64,000 nt of DNA from Duganella rivi (lineage in GTDB: Bacteria; Pseudomonadota; Gammaproteobacteria; Burkholderiales; Burkholderiaceae_D). The notes below the pieces were generated by a model. The model searched no databases, was not told the origin of the DNA, and was given only the letters and a program-made list of their open reading frames with translations. Position numbers and translations under genes: made by a program. Positions 17,096-26,319 of this stretch are shown piece by piece. The stretch spans positions 186,001 through 250,000 of the forward strand of contig NZ_WWCK01000005.1 in the NCBI RefSeq assembly GCF_009857435.1, written 5' to 3'. Within the stretch, counting starts at the first letter, position 1. Every line of letters starts with the position of its first letter.

Positions 17096-18548
17096 GGTGC
17101 ACCTCGCGCTCGGCGGTAAGGCCGAAACCTTCTCCACTCATCAACAGCGGCAGCTCGGCATCCAGATACTGGGTGTTGACCAGATCGCGTTTCAACTTGA
17201 AAGCGCGGTCGATCAGGTAGGCTGGATCGGCCAGGTGCAGGTCTTCCGGCACGCGCTGCCCGTTCGAGACGTAGAACAGGTTGAGCTTTTGGCGGATTAC
17301 CACGTCCAGCACGTTGCCGATGGCGGCCGCTTCGTCCAGCTTGGTCATGATGCAGCCGGCCAAGCCGCTGCCCTGGTAGGCGCGCACTACTTCGCTCAGG
17401 GTTTCCTGGGTGGCGGTAGCGTTCAGGCACAGCAGGCGTTTGACGTTGGCGTCGGCACCTTGCAGCATGGAGACTTGTTCGGTCACCATTTGATCGCGCT
17501 GGCTGACGCCGACGGTGTCGATCAACACGGTGTGCTTGTTCTTCAGTTCCTTGAGGGCGATGCGCAGGTCGGCTTCATCTTTGACCGAGTGCACCATCAC
17601 GCCAAGGATCTTGCCATAGATGCGCAGCTGTTCGTGCGCGCCGATACGGTAGGCGTCGGTGGTGATCAGGGCCAGCTTGTCCGGGCCGTGGCGCATCACG
17701 CAGCGCGCGGCCAGCTTGGCGGTGCTGGTGGTCTTGCCGACGCCAGTTGGGCCCACCAGCGCGAACACGCCGCCCTGGTCGATCAGCGCATCTTCGTTGG
17801 CCATGGTTTGCAGATTGCGCGTGAGGACGGTTTTAATCCAGCGCATGCTGTCGGCCGCGTCGCGCTGATTGGCCGGCAGTTTTTCGATCAGGTAGCGTGC
17901 CAGGCTGGCGGAGAAGCCGGCGGCCAGCATGGCGCGCAGCACGGCGGTCTTGTGCGGTTCGCGCGCCTGGGTCGCGCCCCACGACAGTTCGGCCAGCTGG
18001 GTTTCCATCATGCCGCGCATGGCGCGGATTTCATTCATCATGCCGTTCATTTCGACGGCGGCGCTTTCCTTGGCGCTGGTCACAGCGGCGCTGACAAGGG
18101 CGGCGATTTGGTTGGCGTCGATGGATGGAGCGGCTTTCGCTTGCGGCTGCTGAGGCTGCGCTTGCGGCGCGGCAGCGGCGGCCGCGACCTTGGTGCTCAG
18201 CGATGCGTGCGAAGCGACCACGCGGCGCTGCGGCTGCTGCGGCAGACTGGCCGGCTTGGCGGCGACCGGCGGCGACATATGCGGCAGCTCATCTTCAAAG
18301 CGCGGCTCGATACGGTTTGATGGTATGGCAGTCGTCATGCCGAGATCCAGCGACGGTGCCGGTTCAGCCATCGGCGAGTGCGGTGCAGGCATGGCCAGCG
18401 AGGCGGCATCGTCGTTGGCGAGAGCGAGGATTTCAACCACGCCATCGGACTGGCGGTTGGACAAGATCACGGCGTCAGGGCCGAGCGATTCGCGGACTTT
18501 GCGCAGCGCTTCGCGGGAAGTCGACGCGGTAAATTTTTTAACGTTCAT
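17088..18548 (-). CDS. flhF: Flagellar biosynthesis GTPase FlhF
   Basis: SRP-family GTPase that sets where the flagellum is built. The N-terminal basic B domain (MNVKKFTASTSREALRKVRESLGPDAVILSN) is followed by a long Ala/Pro/Gln-rich linker (residues ~55-145). The NG domain has its P-loop GPTGVGKT at 266-273 and ends with the switch and specificity motifs (LIDTVGVSQRD, IMTKLDEAAAIGNVLDV). Length 486. The stop overlaps the flhG TTG start by 8 bases, implying translational coupling. Confidence 0.96.
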   Translation of the reverse strand: MNVKKFTASTSREALRKVRESLGPDAVILSNRQSDGVVEILALANDDAASLAMPAPHSPMAEPAPSLDLGMTTAIPSNRIEPRFEDELPHMSPPVAAKPASLPQQPQRRVVASHASLSTKVAAAAAAPQAQPQQPQAKAAPSIDANQIAALVSAAVTSAKESAAVEMNGMMNEIRAMRGMMETQLAELSWGATQAREPHKTAVLRAMLAAGFSASLARYLIEKLPANQRDAADSMRWIKTVLTRNLQTMANEDALIDQGGVFALVGPTGVGKTTSTAKLAARCVMRHGPDKLALITTDAYRIGAHEQLRIYGKILGVMVHSVKDEADLRIALKELKNKHTVLIDTVGVSQRDQMVTEQVSMLQGADANVKRLLCLNATATQETLSEVVRAYQGSGLAGCIMTKLDEAAAIGNVLDVVIRQKLNLFYVSNGQRVPEDLHLADPAYLIDRAFKLKRDLVNTQYLDAELPLLMSGEGFGLTAEREVHLG

Positions 18549-18656
18549 GACCGTCTCTCAAGGAAAGCAGATGGAGTAGCTTCACTCCCATGCTTGCATT
18601 ATTGACGATGCACTCTGGAAACGATCTGATGAACAAGGGCAGAAATGGCCCGCAAT

Positions 18657-18813
18657 TCAGTCGCGGAAAACCTCGTCGAGCGTGCGGGCGTCAACGAAGC
18701 ATAGATGCCAACCAGTCGACCAGCGCGTGCGCCTCGGGAAAATAGAAGGCCATGAATTCGGGGAAGTAGCGCGTGACCACTTCCTTCCACGGCGTGTCGT
18801 AGTCGTCATTCAT
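18657..18813 (-). pseudogene. Remnant of an Rpn/DUF4351-type nuclease (transposase-like) gene
   Basis: From ATG 18813 the frame reads MNDDYDTPWKEVVTRYFPEF and continues MAFYFPEAHALVDW. This is the N-terminus of the recombination-promoting nuclease family often annotated as cytosolic protein or putative transposase. It stops after 40 residues at 18691. In the +1 frame the DNA continues as ARTLDEVFRD and then stops at 18657, which resembles the C-terminal end of the same family. The gene therefore appears to have lost its whole centre by internal deletion. It sits between flhA and flhF on their strand. Confidence 0.6.
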
Positions 18814-18862
18814 CCACGCGGTCTAGGCCGACTGCGTGGATGGAGTTAAAGACAGGTCAAAC

Positions 18863-20986
18863 TCAGACCGGTTGCTGGCCTACCAGCGCGGTGACGCGGA
18901 TGGTTTTGCTTTCCGGGATTTCGGCGTGCGACAGCACTTTCAACTGCGGCAGCGCGCGCCGCAGGAAGCGCGACAGCAAGGCGCGCAATGGCCCCGGCAC
19001 CAGCAGCACCGGCGTCAGGCCCAGCGCTTCCTGCTGCGCGGCGGCTTGCTGCGCTTGCTGGGCGATGGTGTCCGCCAAGCCCGGCTCGATGCCGGCGCCG
19101 TCCGGGCCGCTGGCTGCCAGCGCCTGCATCAGCAAGCGTTCGAGGCGGTTATCCAAGGTCATCACCGACAACTCGCTGGCGCCCGGGAACAACTGCTGCA
19201 CGATGGCGCGGCCCAGTGCGATACGTACCAGGATGGTCAGGTCACCAGCGTCTTGCGTATGCACCGCGTGCTCGGCCAGCGTCTCGATGATGGTGCGCAT
19301 GTCGCGGATATGCACGCCTTCCGCCAGCAGGTTCTGCAACACCTTCTGCAAGGTCGACAACGGAATCAGTTTCGGCACCAGGTCTTCCACCAGCTTCGGC
19401 GCTTCCTTGCTCAAGTGATCGAGCAGCGACTGCACTTCTGAACGGCCCAGCAGTTCGGACGCGTGTGTGGTGATCAAGTGATTCAAGTGCGTGGCCACCA
19501 CAGTGCCCGCATCGACCACGGTATAGCCCATGCCCTGCGCCTGGTCACGCAGATTGGCGTCGATCCACACGGCCGGCAAGCCGAAGGCGGGATCGGTAGT
19601 CACCATACCCTGCAAGGTGCCAGTCGCCATGCCCGGATTGATCGCCAGGAACTGGCCGTTGTACGCCTCGCCCGTGCCCACCTCCACGCCTTTCAGCGCG
19701 ATGCGGTAAGCCGACGGCTTCAATTCCAGATTGTCGCGAATGTGCACCGGCGGCGCGAGGAAGCCCACCTCCTGCGCAAACTTCTTGCGGATGCCCTTGA
19801 TGCGCTTGAGCAGCTCGCCGCCCTGCGTCTTGTCCACCAGCGGAATCAGGCGATAGCCTACTTCCAGGCCCAACGTATCGACAGGCATCACGTCCTGCCA
19901 GCTGGCCTCTTCCTGCTCGGCCGCCGCTGCCGCAGCCGGCGCCGCTGCTTCCGCCGCAGCCACCTCGGCCGTTTGCTTCTCAGCCGCGCGCTTGGTCATC
20001 ATGTAGCCGGAGCCTGCGAGAATCGCACCCAGCAGCAGGAACACCAGGTTCGGCATGCCGGGAATCAAACCCATGCCGCCGATGATGGCGCCAGTGATAT
20101 ACAGCACTTGCGGCTTGCCGAACAGCTGGCCCATCAGCTGCGAGCCGATGTCCTGCTCGCTAGCCACGCGCGACACCACGATACCGGCCGCAATCGAAAT
20201 CACCAGCGAAGGAATCTGCGCCACCAAGCCGTCACCAATCGCCAGCAGCGTGTAGTTCTTGATCGCATCGGCAAACAGCATATCGTGCTGGATCAAGCCG
20301 ACCAGCAGACCACCGACCACGTTAATCACCGTCACCAAAATACCGGCGATCGCATCGCCGCGCACGTACTTCGAGGCACCGTCCATCGCGCCGTAGAATT
20401 CGGCTTCCATCGACACTTCGCTACGGCGTTTTTTCGCCTCGGCCTCGCCGATCAAGCCGGCGTTAAGGTCGGCGTCAATCGCCATCTGCTTACCCGGCAT
20501 TGCATCCAAGGCAAAACGCGCGCCCACCTCGGCGATACGGCCCGCACCCTTGGTCACCACCACGAAGTTAATAATCGTCAGGATCACGAACACCACGATA
20601 CCGACCGTGTAGTTACCGCCGATCAGGAAGTGGCCGAAGGCCTCAATCACCTTACCGGCCGCATCCGCGCCGGTATGGCCTTCGGTCAGCACCACGCGGG
20701 TCGACGCCACGTTCAAGGACAGGCGCAGCATGGTGGACAGCAGCAGAATGGTCGGGAAAGCCATGAAGTCCAGCGGCTTCACCGTGTACAGCGCAGTCAG
20801 CAGCACAATCACCGACAGCGCGATGTTAAAGCTGAAGAACAGATCGAGCACGAACGCCGGCAGCGGCAAGATCATCATCGCCAACAGCATGATGATCAGG
20901 ATAGGCGCCGCCAGGCTGGCCTTGTTTTGCGCCGTGGCCAAGCCTTGCAGCCATGGCGGCAGTTTGATGTTGCTCAGGGCGTTCAT
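18863..20986 (-). CDS. flhA: Flagellar type III export gate protein FlhA
   Basis: Largest membrane component of the flagellar export gate. The N-terminal half holds about eight membrane helices. The conserved cytoplasmic FHIPEP-type loop is visible as AGRIAEVGARFALDAMPGKQMAIDADLNAGLI. An Ala/Glu-rich linker (AEVAAAEAAAPAAAAAAEQEE) joins it to the C-terminal cytoplasmic domain that docks chaperone-substrate complexes. Length 707. Its start overlaps the flhB stop by 4 bases (ATGA type). Confidence 0.97.
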   Translation of the reverse strand: MNALSNIKLPPWLQGLATAQNKASLAAPILIIMLLAMMILPLPAFVLDLFFSFNIALSVIVLLTALYTVKPLDFMAFPTILLLSTMLRLSLNVASTRVVLTEGHTGADAAGKVIEAFGHFLIGGNYTVGIVVFVILTIINFVVVTKGAGRIAEVGARFALDAMPGKQMAIDADLNAGLIGEAEAKKRRSEVSMEAEFYGAMDGASKYVRGDAIAGILVTVINVVGGLLVGLIQHDMLFADAIKNYTLLAIGDGLVAQIPSLVISIAAGIVVSRVASEQDIGSQLMGQLFGKPQVLYITGAIIGGMGLIPGMPNLVFLLLGAILAGSGYMMTKRAAEKQTAEVAAAEAAAPAAAAAAEQEEASWQDVMPVDTLGLEVGYRLIPLVDKTQGGELLKRIKGIRKKFAQEVGFLAPPVHIRDNLELKPSAYRIALKGVEVGTGEAYNGQFLAINPGMATGTLQGMVTTDPAFGLPAVWIDANLRDQAQGMGYTVVDAGTVVATHLNHLITTHASELLGRSEVQSLLDHLSKEAPKLVEDLVPKLIPLSTLQKVLQNLLAEGVHIRDMRTIIETLAEHAVHTQDAGDLTILVRIALGRAIVQQLFPGASELSVMTLDNRLERLLMQALAASGPDGAGIEPGLADTIAQQAQQAAAQQEALGLTPVLLVPGPLRALLSRFLRRALPQLKVLSHAEIPESKTIRVTALVGQQPV

Positions 20987-22173
20987 GCAGATGCTCCGTT
21001 ATTCAAATCTGGTGGTGTGCTGTTCTTGGGAACATACAGGGGATCCAATGGATCCATGGTGCGCGGCACATCGAGTTTGCTTGGCTTGTCTGGGTACTTG
21101 CCCTTGCCTTTGCTAAACAGACGCAGCTGGAACACATAAGCCAGCACTTCGGCCACCGCCGCGTACAGCTGTTCTGGAATCTCGTCGCCGATCTCGGTGT
21201 GCTTGTGCAGCGCACGCGCCAGCGCCGGCGCTTCCAGCATGGCGACCTTGTGTTCCTTGGCGATTTCGCGGATCTTGGCCGCCACTTCGTCGGTACCCTT
21301 GGCCACCACTTTCGGCGCGCCGCGCATGCCGTCGTTGTACTTCAGCGCGACCGCGTAGTGAGTCGGGTTGGTCACCACCACGTCGGCGGTCGGCACGTCG
21401 GCCATCATGCGGCGCTTGGCCATCTCGCGTTGCAGCTGGCGGATCTTGCCCTTGATTTGCGGGTTACCGTCGGATTCTTTCGATTCCTGGATCAACTCCT
21501 GGCGCGTCATCTTCAGCTTGTTCGCGTAGTGCCACATCTGATACGGGCCGTCGATGGCCGCGATCAGGCCCAACGCGCCGACGATAAACATGAAGCTCGA
21601 GGACAGCATATTGAGCGTGTGGCCGATGCCGAGCTTGAGCGGCTCGACCGACAGGCCGATCACCGCATCCTTGTACTTAAGCACCACCAGCCACGTCACA
21701 AAGCCGACCACGATGGTTTTCAGGATCGCCTTCACCAGCTCAACCAGCGCATTGGTCGAAAACATATTGCCGATGCCGTTGATCGGATTGAGCTTGTTAA
21801 AGTTCGGCATGAAGGCCTTGCCGCTGAACAGCCAGCCGCCGACCAGCATCGGCGAGGCCAGCGCCACGATCATCACCGCAATGCCAAGCGGCAGGCAGGC
21901 AATCAGCACCTGCACCACGTCCACCGCAATCCGGTGGAACAGCACGTCTGAGTCAAAGATTTGTTCCTGGGTCAGGGACAGGCCGGACACCAGCGCGCCC
22001 TGCATCTGGCGCACCAGGCTGTCGCCACTGACCCACAGGCAGGCGCCCGCCGCCATCAGCACGGTAAACGTCGCTACTTCCCGCGATCGGGGAACGTCGC
22101 CTTCTTCACGCGCCTGCTCGAGGCGCTTCGCTGACGCGGGTTCGGTCTTTTCTGCGTCGCTATCGTCTGCCAT
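20983..22173 (-). CDS. flhB: Flagellar export switch protein FlhB
   Basis: Membrane protein that switches export from hook to filament substrates by self-cleavage. The N-terminal basic segment (AEKTEPASAKRLEQAREEGDVPRSREV) and four membrane helices are followed by the cytoplasmic domain with the autocleavage site NPTH in VVTNPTHYAVALKY. The C-terminal tail is longer than in enterobacteria, with a Pro/Leu-rich end. Length 396. It heads the flhBA unit. Confidence 0.97.
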   Translation of the reverse strand: MADDSDAEKTEPASAKRLEQAREEGDVPRSREVATFTVLMAAGACLWVSGDSLVRQMQGALVSGLSLTQEQIFDSDVLFHRIAVDVVQVLIACLPLGIAVMIVALASPMLVGGWLFSGKAFMPNFNKLNPINGIGNMFSTNALVELVKAILKTIVVGFVTWLVVLKYKDAVIGLSVEPLKLGIGHTLNMLSSSFMFIVGALGLIAAIDGPYQMWHYANKLKMTRQELIQESKESDGNPQIKGKIRQLQREMAKRRMMADVPTADVVVTNPTHYAVALKYNDGMRGAPKVVAKGTDEVAAKIREIAKEHKVAMLEAPALARALHKHTEIGDEIPEQLYAAVAEVLAYVFQLRLFSKGKGKYPDKPSKLDVPRTMDPLDPLYVPKNSTPPDLNNGASA

Positions 22174-22204
22174 TTGGTCTGCCTGCTGCTAAGGTTAATC
22201 TCGA

Positions 22205-22230
22205 CCGTGCCATTATGGATTGCGGCACGG
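22205..22230. other. Hairpin between the FAA hydrolase gene and flhB
   Basis: CCGTGCC and GGCACGG are perfect 7-base arms around a 12-base loop, about 30 bp before the flhB start. There is no T-run. It could be a weak transcription barrier or a regulatory site; nothing decides between these. Confidence 0.4.
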
Positions 22231-22260
22231 CAAGATCATCGATGGAATACGGCAGGAAAC

Positions 22261-23238
22261 TCAGGCTTGCTTGACGGTTTGGTGGATAGCGCCGAACACG
22301 GATTTACCGTCGTCCAGCATCTCGATGCGGATGGTGTCGCCAAACGCCATGAACGGCGTGACCGGCTCGCCGCCGGCAATCATTTCAAGGCAGCGCTGCT
22401 CGGCGATGCAGGAATAGCCCTTCTTGCTATCTTTGTTGGAGACAGTGCCGGAACCGATGATGGAACCAGCCCGCACATTGCGCGACTTGGCGAGGTGGGC
22501 AATCAACTGCGGGAAGTTGAATACCATGTCGACGCCAGCCTGCGGCTTGCCAACCAGCTTGTCGTTCCAGGTCGACAGCAGCGGCAGGTGGACTTTGCCG
22601 CCTTTCCAGGCGTCGCCCAGCTCGTCCGGCGTGACTGCTACCGGCGAGAAGCTGGTGGCCGGCTTGGATTGCAGGAAGCCGAAACCCTTGGCCAATTCTT
22701 CTGGAATCAGATTGCGCAGCGAGACGTCGTTGGCCAGCATCAGCAGCCGGATGCGCTGATGCGCCTGATCGGCAGTCGAGCCCATGGGCACATCGTCGGT
22801 GATCACGCACACTTCTGCTTCGAAATCGATGCCCCACTCTTCGCGCGCCAGCGTAATGTCATCGGTCGGGCCGAGGAAATCGTCGCTGCCGCCCTGGTAC
22901 ATCAGCGGCTCTTCCCAGAACGAGGCCGGCATCTCGGCGCCGCGCGCCTTGCGTACCAGCTCAACGTGATTGACGTAAGCCGAACCGTCCACCCACTGGA
23001 ACGCACGCGGCAGCGGCGCCATGCAGTTGGCCGGCTCGAAATCGAAACTGCGGCGGCCACCGCCACGGTTCAATTCCTGGTAGATGGCGTCCAGTTGCGG
23101 TGAGATGAAAGTCCAATCGTCCAAAGCGCGTTGCAGAGTACGGCACACACCGTCGGCCAATTGGGCGGTTTTCAGGTCGCGCGAGACCACCATCAGCTGG
23201 CCGTCTCGGGTGCCGTCTTTCAGGGTAGCGAGCTTCAT
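22261..23238 (-). CDS. Fumarylacetoacetate hydrolase family protein
   Basis: Cytosolic metal-dependent C-C hydrolase of 325 residues. Family features are the acidic metal site in GIDFEAEVCVITDDVPMG, the stretch RIRLLMLANDVSLRNLIPEELAKGFGFLQSKPATSFSP, and GSIIGSGTVSNKD near the end. This subfamily is close to fumarylacetoacetase-like enzymes of aromatic amino-acid breakdown, but no maleylacetoacetate isomerase or homogentisate gene is next to it, so the substrate is open. Its start overlaps the stop of the upstream pseudouridine synthase by 4 bases. Confidence 0.85.
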   Translation of the reverse strand: MKLATLKDGTRDGQLMVVSRDLKTAQLADGVCRTLQRALDDWTFISPQLDAIYQELNRGGGRRSFDFEPANCMAPLPRAFQWVDGSAYVNHVELVRKARGAEMPASFWEEPLMYQGGSDDFLGPTDDITLAREEWGIDFEAEVCVITDDVPMGSTADQAHQRIRLLMLANDVSLRNLIPEELAKGFGFLQSKPATSFSPVAVTPDELGDAWKGGKVHLPLLSTWNDKLVGKPQAGVDMVFNFPQLIAHLAKSRNVRAGSIIGSGTVSNKDSKKGYSCIAEQRCLEMIAGGEPVTPFMAFGDTIRIEMLDDGKSVFGAIHQTVKQA

Positions 23239-23951
23239 GCGGGTGCGAGCAAGGCCAGTTGTTCAGGGGTGAGGTAGCACCATTCGCCTTCGTTCAGGTC
23301 GAGCGAAGCCAGCTCCAGATTGCCGATGGCCGAGCGATGCAGCGCCGCGCAGTGGTTGCCGGCAGCGGCCAGCATGCGCTTCACCTGGTGATATTTGCCC
23401 TGCTCCAGCACGATCTCCAGCTGGTACTCGCCGCGCTTGACGCAGGTTTGCGCCGCCAGCGGCGCCGGTTCGTCGTGCAGCTGCACGCCGGCCAGCATTT
23501 GCGCGATCAGCTCATCAGTGACCGGCTCGGCCGTGGTGGCCTGGTAGATTTTCGGTACGTGGCGCTTTGGCGACGATTGCGCATGGATAAAGGCGCCATC
23601 GTCCGACATCAGCAGCATGCCGGTGGTGTCATGGTCGAGCCGGCCGACCGGTTGCACGTCGCGCCAAGTCAGTTCTTCCGCCAGCAAGGTCAGCACGCCC
23701 GGGTGGTGGCTGGGCTTGCGTGAACACTCGAAGTTGGCAGGTTTATGCAGCGCGATGTAGACGTGTTCGCGGTACACCACGTCCTCGTCGAACAGGCGGA
23801 ACACCAACCCATCGGTCTCGATGGTTTCTTTGTAATTGTCGTGCACCACGCCGTTGATCGTGACTTCGCCGTCCTCGATCAAGGTGCGGCAGAATTTGCG
23901 GGTGCCATAGCCCTGCGATTGCAGGATGCGGTCCAAGGATAATTTGCTCAT
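23235..23951 (-). CDS. rsuA: 16S rRNA pseudouridine(516) synthase-like protein (RsuA family)
   Basis: Cytoplasmic RNA-modifying enzyme. An N-terminal S4 domain (SLDRILQSQGYGTRKFCRTLIEDGEVTINGV) precedes the synthase domain with the catalytic Asp in GRLDHDTTGMLLMSDDG. The C-terminal KYHQVKRMLAAAGNHCAALHRSAIG is typical of the RsuA/RluB/E/F group. The start at 23951 (MSKLSLDRIL) is chosen because it begins the S4 domain; 17 further codons upstream are open but run into the terminator. RsuA is favoured over RluE by the S4 domain. Length 238. Confidence 0.85.
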   Translation of the reverse strand: MSKLSLDRILQSQGYGTRKFCRTLIEDGEVTINGVVHDNYKETIETDGLVFRLFDEDVVYREHVYIALHKPANFECSRKPSHHPGVLTLLAEELTWRDVQPVGRLDHDTTGMLLMSDDGAFIHAQSSPKRHVPKIYQATTAEPVTDELIAQMLAGVQLHDEPAPLAAQTCVKRGEYQLEIVLEQGKYHQVKRMLAAAGNHCAALHRSAIGNLELASLDLNEGEWCYLTPEQLALLAPA

Positions 23952-23989
23952 GGGCGCGATTTTACTGGAAGCGGGCGACTCCGCAAAAG

Positions 23990-24016
23990 AAAACAGCGGC
24001 ACGGAGCCGCTGTTTT
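23990..24016 (-). terminator. Hairpin terminator downstream of the S49 peptidase gene
   Basis: AAACAGCGGC and GCCGCTGTTT are perfect 10-base arms with a 5-base loop. On the minus strand they are followed by TTTTCTTTT, so this probably ends transcription coming from the genes at 24242-27303. Confidence 0.75.
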
Positions 24017-24241
24017 CAGTTCCACAAAGGAACTTAATGAGGAATCTAAATTCTCTCTACTCCGCATCAATGATGCAGCTGAGTAGTTCTCTACGTTGTA
24101 CGACACGACCGGAAAGTATTTATATTTGCCCCCCTAGGTAAGAACTACAACACTAATATAGTTCACCATGAGCGATCTGCAAGTGAAAAGGAGACTGTAT
24201 TGATAATATTAATCGCTCAGCCAGTCATCCTACCACTGAGG
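24017..24241. other. AT-richer gap without a recognisable gene
   Basis: About 225 bp of clearly lower GC than its neighbours, between the S49 peptidase stop and the terminator. The only reading frames are very short or are extensions of the antisense of the peptidase gene. It would be transcribed as a long 3' untranslated tail of that gene. Nothing else is seen. Confidence 0.4.
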
Positions 24242-25264
24242 CTAATGCAAGCTCGGCCGCGCCGTTTCCACCGCGGACTTCATCGCGCCGGCGCCCATGG
24301 CCGCGCCGAATTTCTTCAGCACGCGTTCCGGCAAGCCTTCATGCTGGGTGTAGTCGACGATGTCTTCAGCCTTGACCACGTCGCGCGCGACGCTGTCCAC
24401 CGTGCCGTAAGCGTCGGCCAAGCCCATGTCTATCGACTTGGCGCCAGTCCAGAACAGGCCGGAGAACGTCTCCGGCGTTTCCTTCAAGCGTTTGCCGCGG
24501 CCGTTGCGCACCACTTGAATAAACTGCTGATGGATTTCGTTGAGCATGGCTTGCGCGTGCTGCTTGTGCTTTTCGGTCAGCGGGCTGAACGGGTCCATAA
24601 AGCCCTTGTTCTCGCCGGCAGTCAACAGACGTCGCTCAACTCCAACTTTCTCCATGATGCCGGTGAAGCCGAAACCATCCATCAGCACGCCGATCGAGCC
24701 GATGATGCTGGCCTTGTTGACGTAGATGCGGTCAGCGCCGGCCGCGATGTAGTAGCAGCCGGACGCGCAAATCTCGTCCACCACAACGTACAGCGGCTTG
24801 CCCGGATAGCCCTTGCGCAGGCGGATCATCTCATCGACGATCATGCCAGCCTGCACCGGACTGCCGCCCGGGCTATTAATATGCAGCACCACGGCTACCG
24901 AACCGCTGTCGGAAAACGCCTTGTTCAGCGCCGGGATCACCACGGCGGCCGAGCCGCTGCCTTCGGATTCGATCGAACCTTCCACCTCGATCAGCGCCGT
25001 ATGCCGGCCCAGCGCCTCGCCGTCCGAGCCAGTCCAGCTGACGTCGAAGTAAGCGCTCAGCGCAAACACCACCACCAGCAAGGTCAGCGCCTTGAAGAAA
25101 ATGCCCCAGCGGCGCGATGCCTTCTGTTCTTTCAGCGTGGCAAACACCAGCTTTTCCAGCACCTCGCGCTCCCAGTTGGAAGCGCTGACGCCAGGTTTGG
25201 CCGGCTGCGGCGCAGGCGTCGGTGCGGGTGCTGGGGTGCTGCCGGTGTCGAGATCGTCACTCAT
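24242..25264 (-). CDS. S49 family membrane peptidase (SppA-like)
   Basis: Inner-membrane serine protease that degrades signal peptides or membrane fragments. A Pro/Ala-rich cytoplasmic N-terminus (residues 10-30) precedes one membrane helix (FFKALTLLVVVFALSAYF). The protease domain has HINSPGGSPVQAG, the nucleophile region EICASGCYYIAAGADRIY, GSIGVLMDGFGF and the Lys-containing GENKGFMDPFSPL. Length 340 is that of the short single-domain SppA form. It is followed on the minus strand by the terminator at 23990-24016. Confidence 0.9.
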   Translation of the reverse strand: MSDDLDTGSTPAPAPTPAPQPAKPGVSASNWEREVLEKLVFATLKEQKASRRWGIFFKALTLLVVVFALSAYFDVSWTGSDGEALGRHTALIEVEGSIESEGSGSAAVVIPALNKAFSDSGSVAVVLHINSPGGSPVQAGMIVDEMIRLRKGYPGKPLYVVVDEICASGCYYIAAGADRIYVNKASIIGSIGVLMDGFGFTGIMEKVGVERRLLTAGENKGFMDPFSPLTEKHKQHAQAMLNEIHQQFIQVVRNGRGKRLKETPETFSGLFWTGAKSIDMGLADAYGTVDSVARDVVKAEDIVDYTQHEGLPERVLKKFGAAMGAGAMKSAVETARPSLH

Positions 25265-25284
25265 GGATTGCTTTATTAGTTAAG

Positions 25285-25650
25285 TCAGGCGCGCGCGGGA
25301 CGCACGTAATCATCCGGTTGCCAATAGATTTGCTGCTCGCGTTCCACCACGGCGATCGGCCGCAGGCGGCCGCCACGGCATGGGCCGCCGGCGCACTGCC
25401 CGGTTTCCGGCACATAAATCGCGCCGTGGGTCGAGCACATGATGTACAGCTTGCTCGATTCAAAAAACTCACCCTCGGCCCAATCCAGTTCGATCGGGAC
25501 ATGGGCGCATCGGTTCAAATAGGCGTAAGCCTTGCCGCTGTGGCGCACCACGAAACCGGTGGCGTCCTCGCCGCCGGCCGTCAGTGCAAAGCGTACGCCT
25601 TTGCCGCCATCCAGAATGGCGTCCGAGGCGCAAATCAAAATCTCGTCCAT
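25285..25650 (-). CDS. Rieske [2Fe-2S] domain protein
   Basis: Small 121-residue protein carrying one Rieske cluster. The ligands are visible as C48-x-H50 (NRCAHVP) and C72-x-x-H75 (MCSTHGAIY), with the flanking ETGQCAGGPCRGGRL typical of the family. It resembles ferredoxin components of dioxygenases, but no oxygenase is adjacent. The start at 25650 overlaps the HAD phosphatase stop by one base (TAATG), so the two are coupled. The redox partner is unknown. Confidence 0.88.
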   Translation of the reverse strand: MDEILICASDAILDGGKGVRFALTAGGEDATGFVVRHSGKAYAYLNRCAHVPIELDWAEGEFFESSKLYIMCSTHGAIYVPETGQCAGGPCRGGRLRPIAVVEREQQIYWQPDDYVRPARA

Positions 25651-26309
25651 TACGCGTGCTCGCTCAGCCATTGATGCAGTTCGGCCACCGTTTTAGCGGA
25701 GAACAGCGGTTTGCAGGCGTGTAATTGATCCACCGGATGGGCGCCGTACTCGACCGCGATACCGGCCGCACCGGCATTGCTGGCCATCAGCAGGTCGTGC
25801 GTGGTATCGCCGATCATCACCGTACGTCGCATATCTTGACCTAACTCCCGAGTCAGTTCTTGCAGCATGGCCGGGTGCGGCTTGGAGAAGGTTTCGTCGG
25901 CACAACGGGTGGCGTCAAACAGCGACAGCACTTTGACGTCGTTCATGGCGCGATTCAGGCCAACCCGGCTCTTGCCGGTGGCCACCGCCAGGAAATAGCC
26001 GGCCTGCGACAGTTCTTCCAGCATGTCGTGCACGCCGGGGAACAGGCTGATCTCGTGATCGCGCGACAGGAAATGGTAGCGATAGCGCTCCACCATGCGC
26101 GGGTAGAACGCCGGATCGACATCGGGCAGCACCGCCTGCATGGCTTCGTGCAGGCCGAGGCCGATCACGTGAGCCGCGCGGTCGTCGCCCGGCACCGGCA
26201 ATTTCAGGTCGCGCGCGGCTGCCTGGATGCACTTTACGATCGTTGAGGTCGAATCCATCAACGTACCGTCCCAATCGAAGACGATCAGATCAAATTGCTT
26301 TCTTGCCAT
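25650..26309 (-). CDS. HAD-superfamily phosphatase, phosphoglycolate phosphatase-like
   Basis: Cytosolic hydrolase of 219 residues. The nucleophile motif DWDGTLMDS (residues ~12-20) is followed by a helical cap, motif II in ATGKSRVGLN, and motif III/IV near MIGDTTHDLLMASNAGAAGIAVEYG. Gph-type enzymes clear 2-phosphoglycolate. In betaproteobacteria a HAD gene commonly follows rluC, as here (10-base gap). The substrate has not been shown. Confidence 0.85.
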   Translation of the reverse strand: MARKQFDLIVFDWDGTLMDSTSTIVKCIQAAARDLKLPVPGDDRAAHVIGLGLHEAMQAVLPDVDPAFYPRMVERYRYHFLSRDHEISLFPGVHDMLEELSQAGYFLAVATGKSRVGLNRAMNDVKVLSLFDATRCADETFSKPHPAMLQELTRELGQDMRRTVMIGDTTHDLLMASNAGAAGIAVEYGAHPVDQLHACKPLFSAKTVAELHQWLSEHA

Positions 26310-26319
26310 GTGTTTTCGA

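Noticed and set aside
19463..21139. 558-codon plus-strand frame opposite flhA
   Set aside because: It is a His/Gln/Arg-rich shadow of a clear flhA gene.
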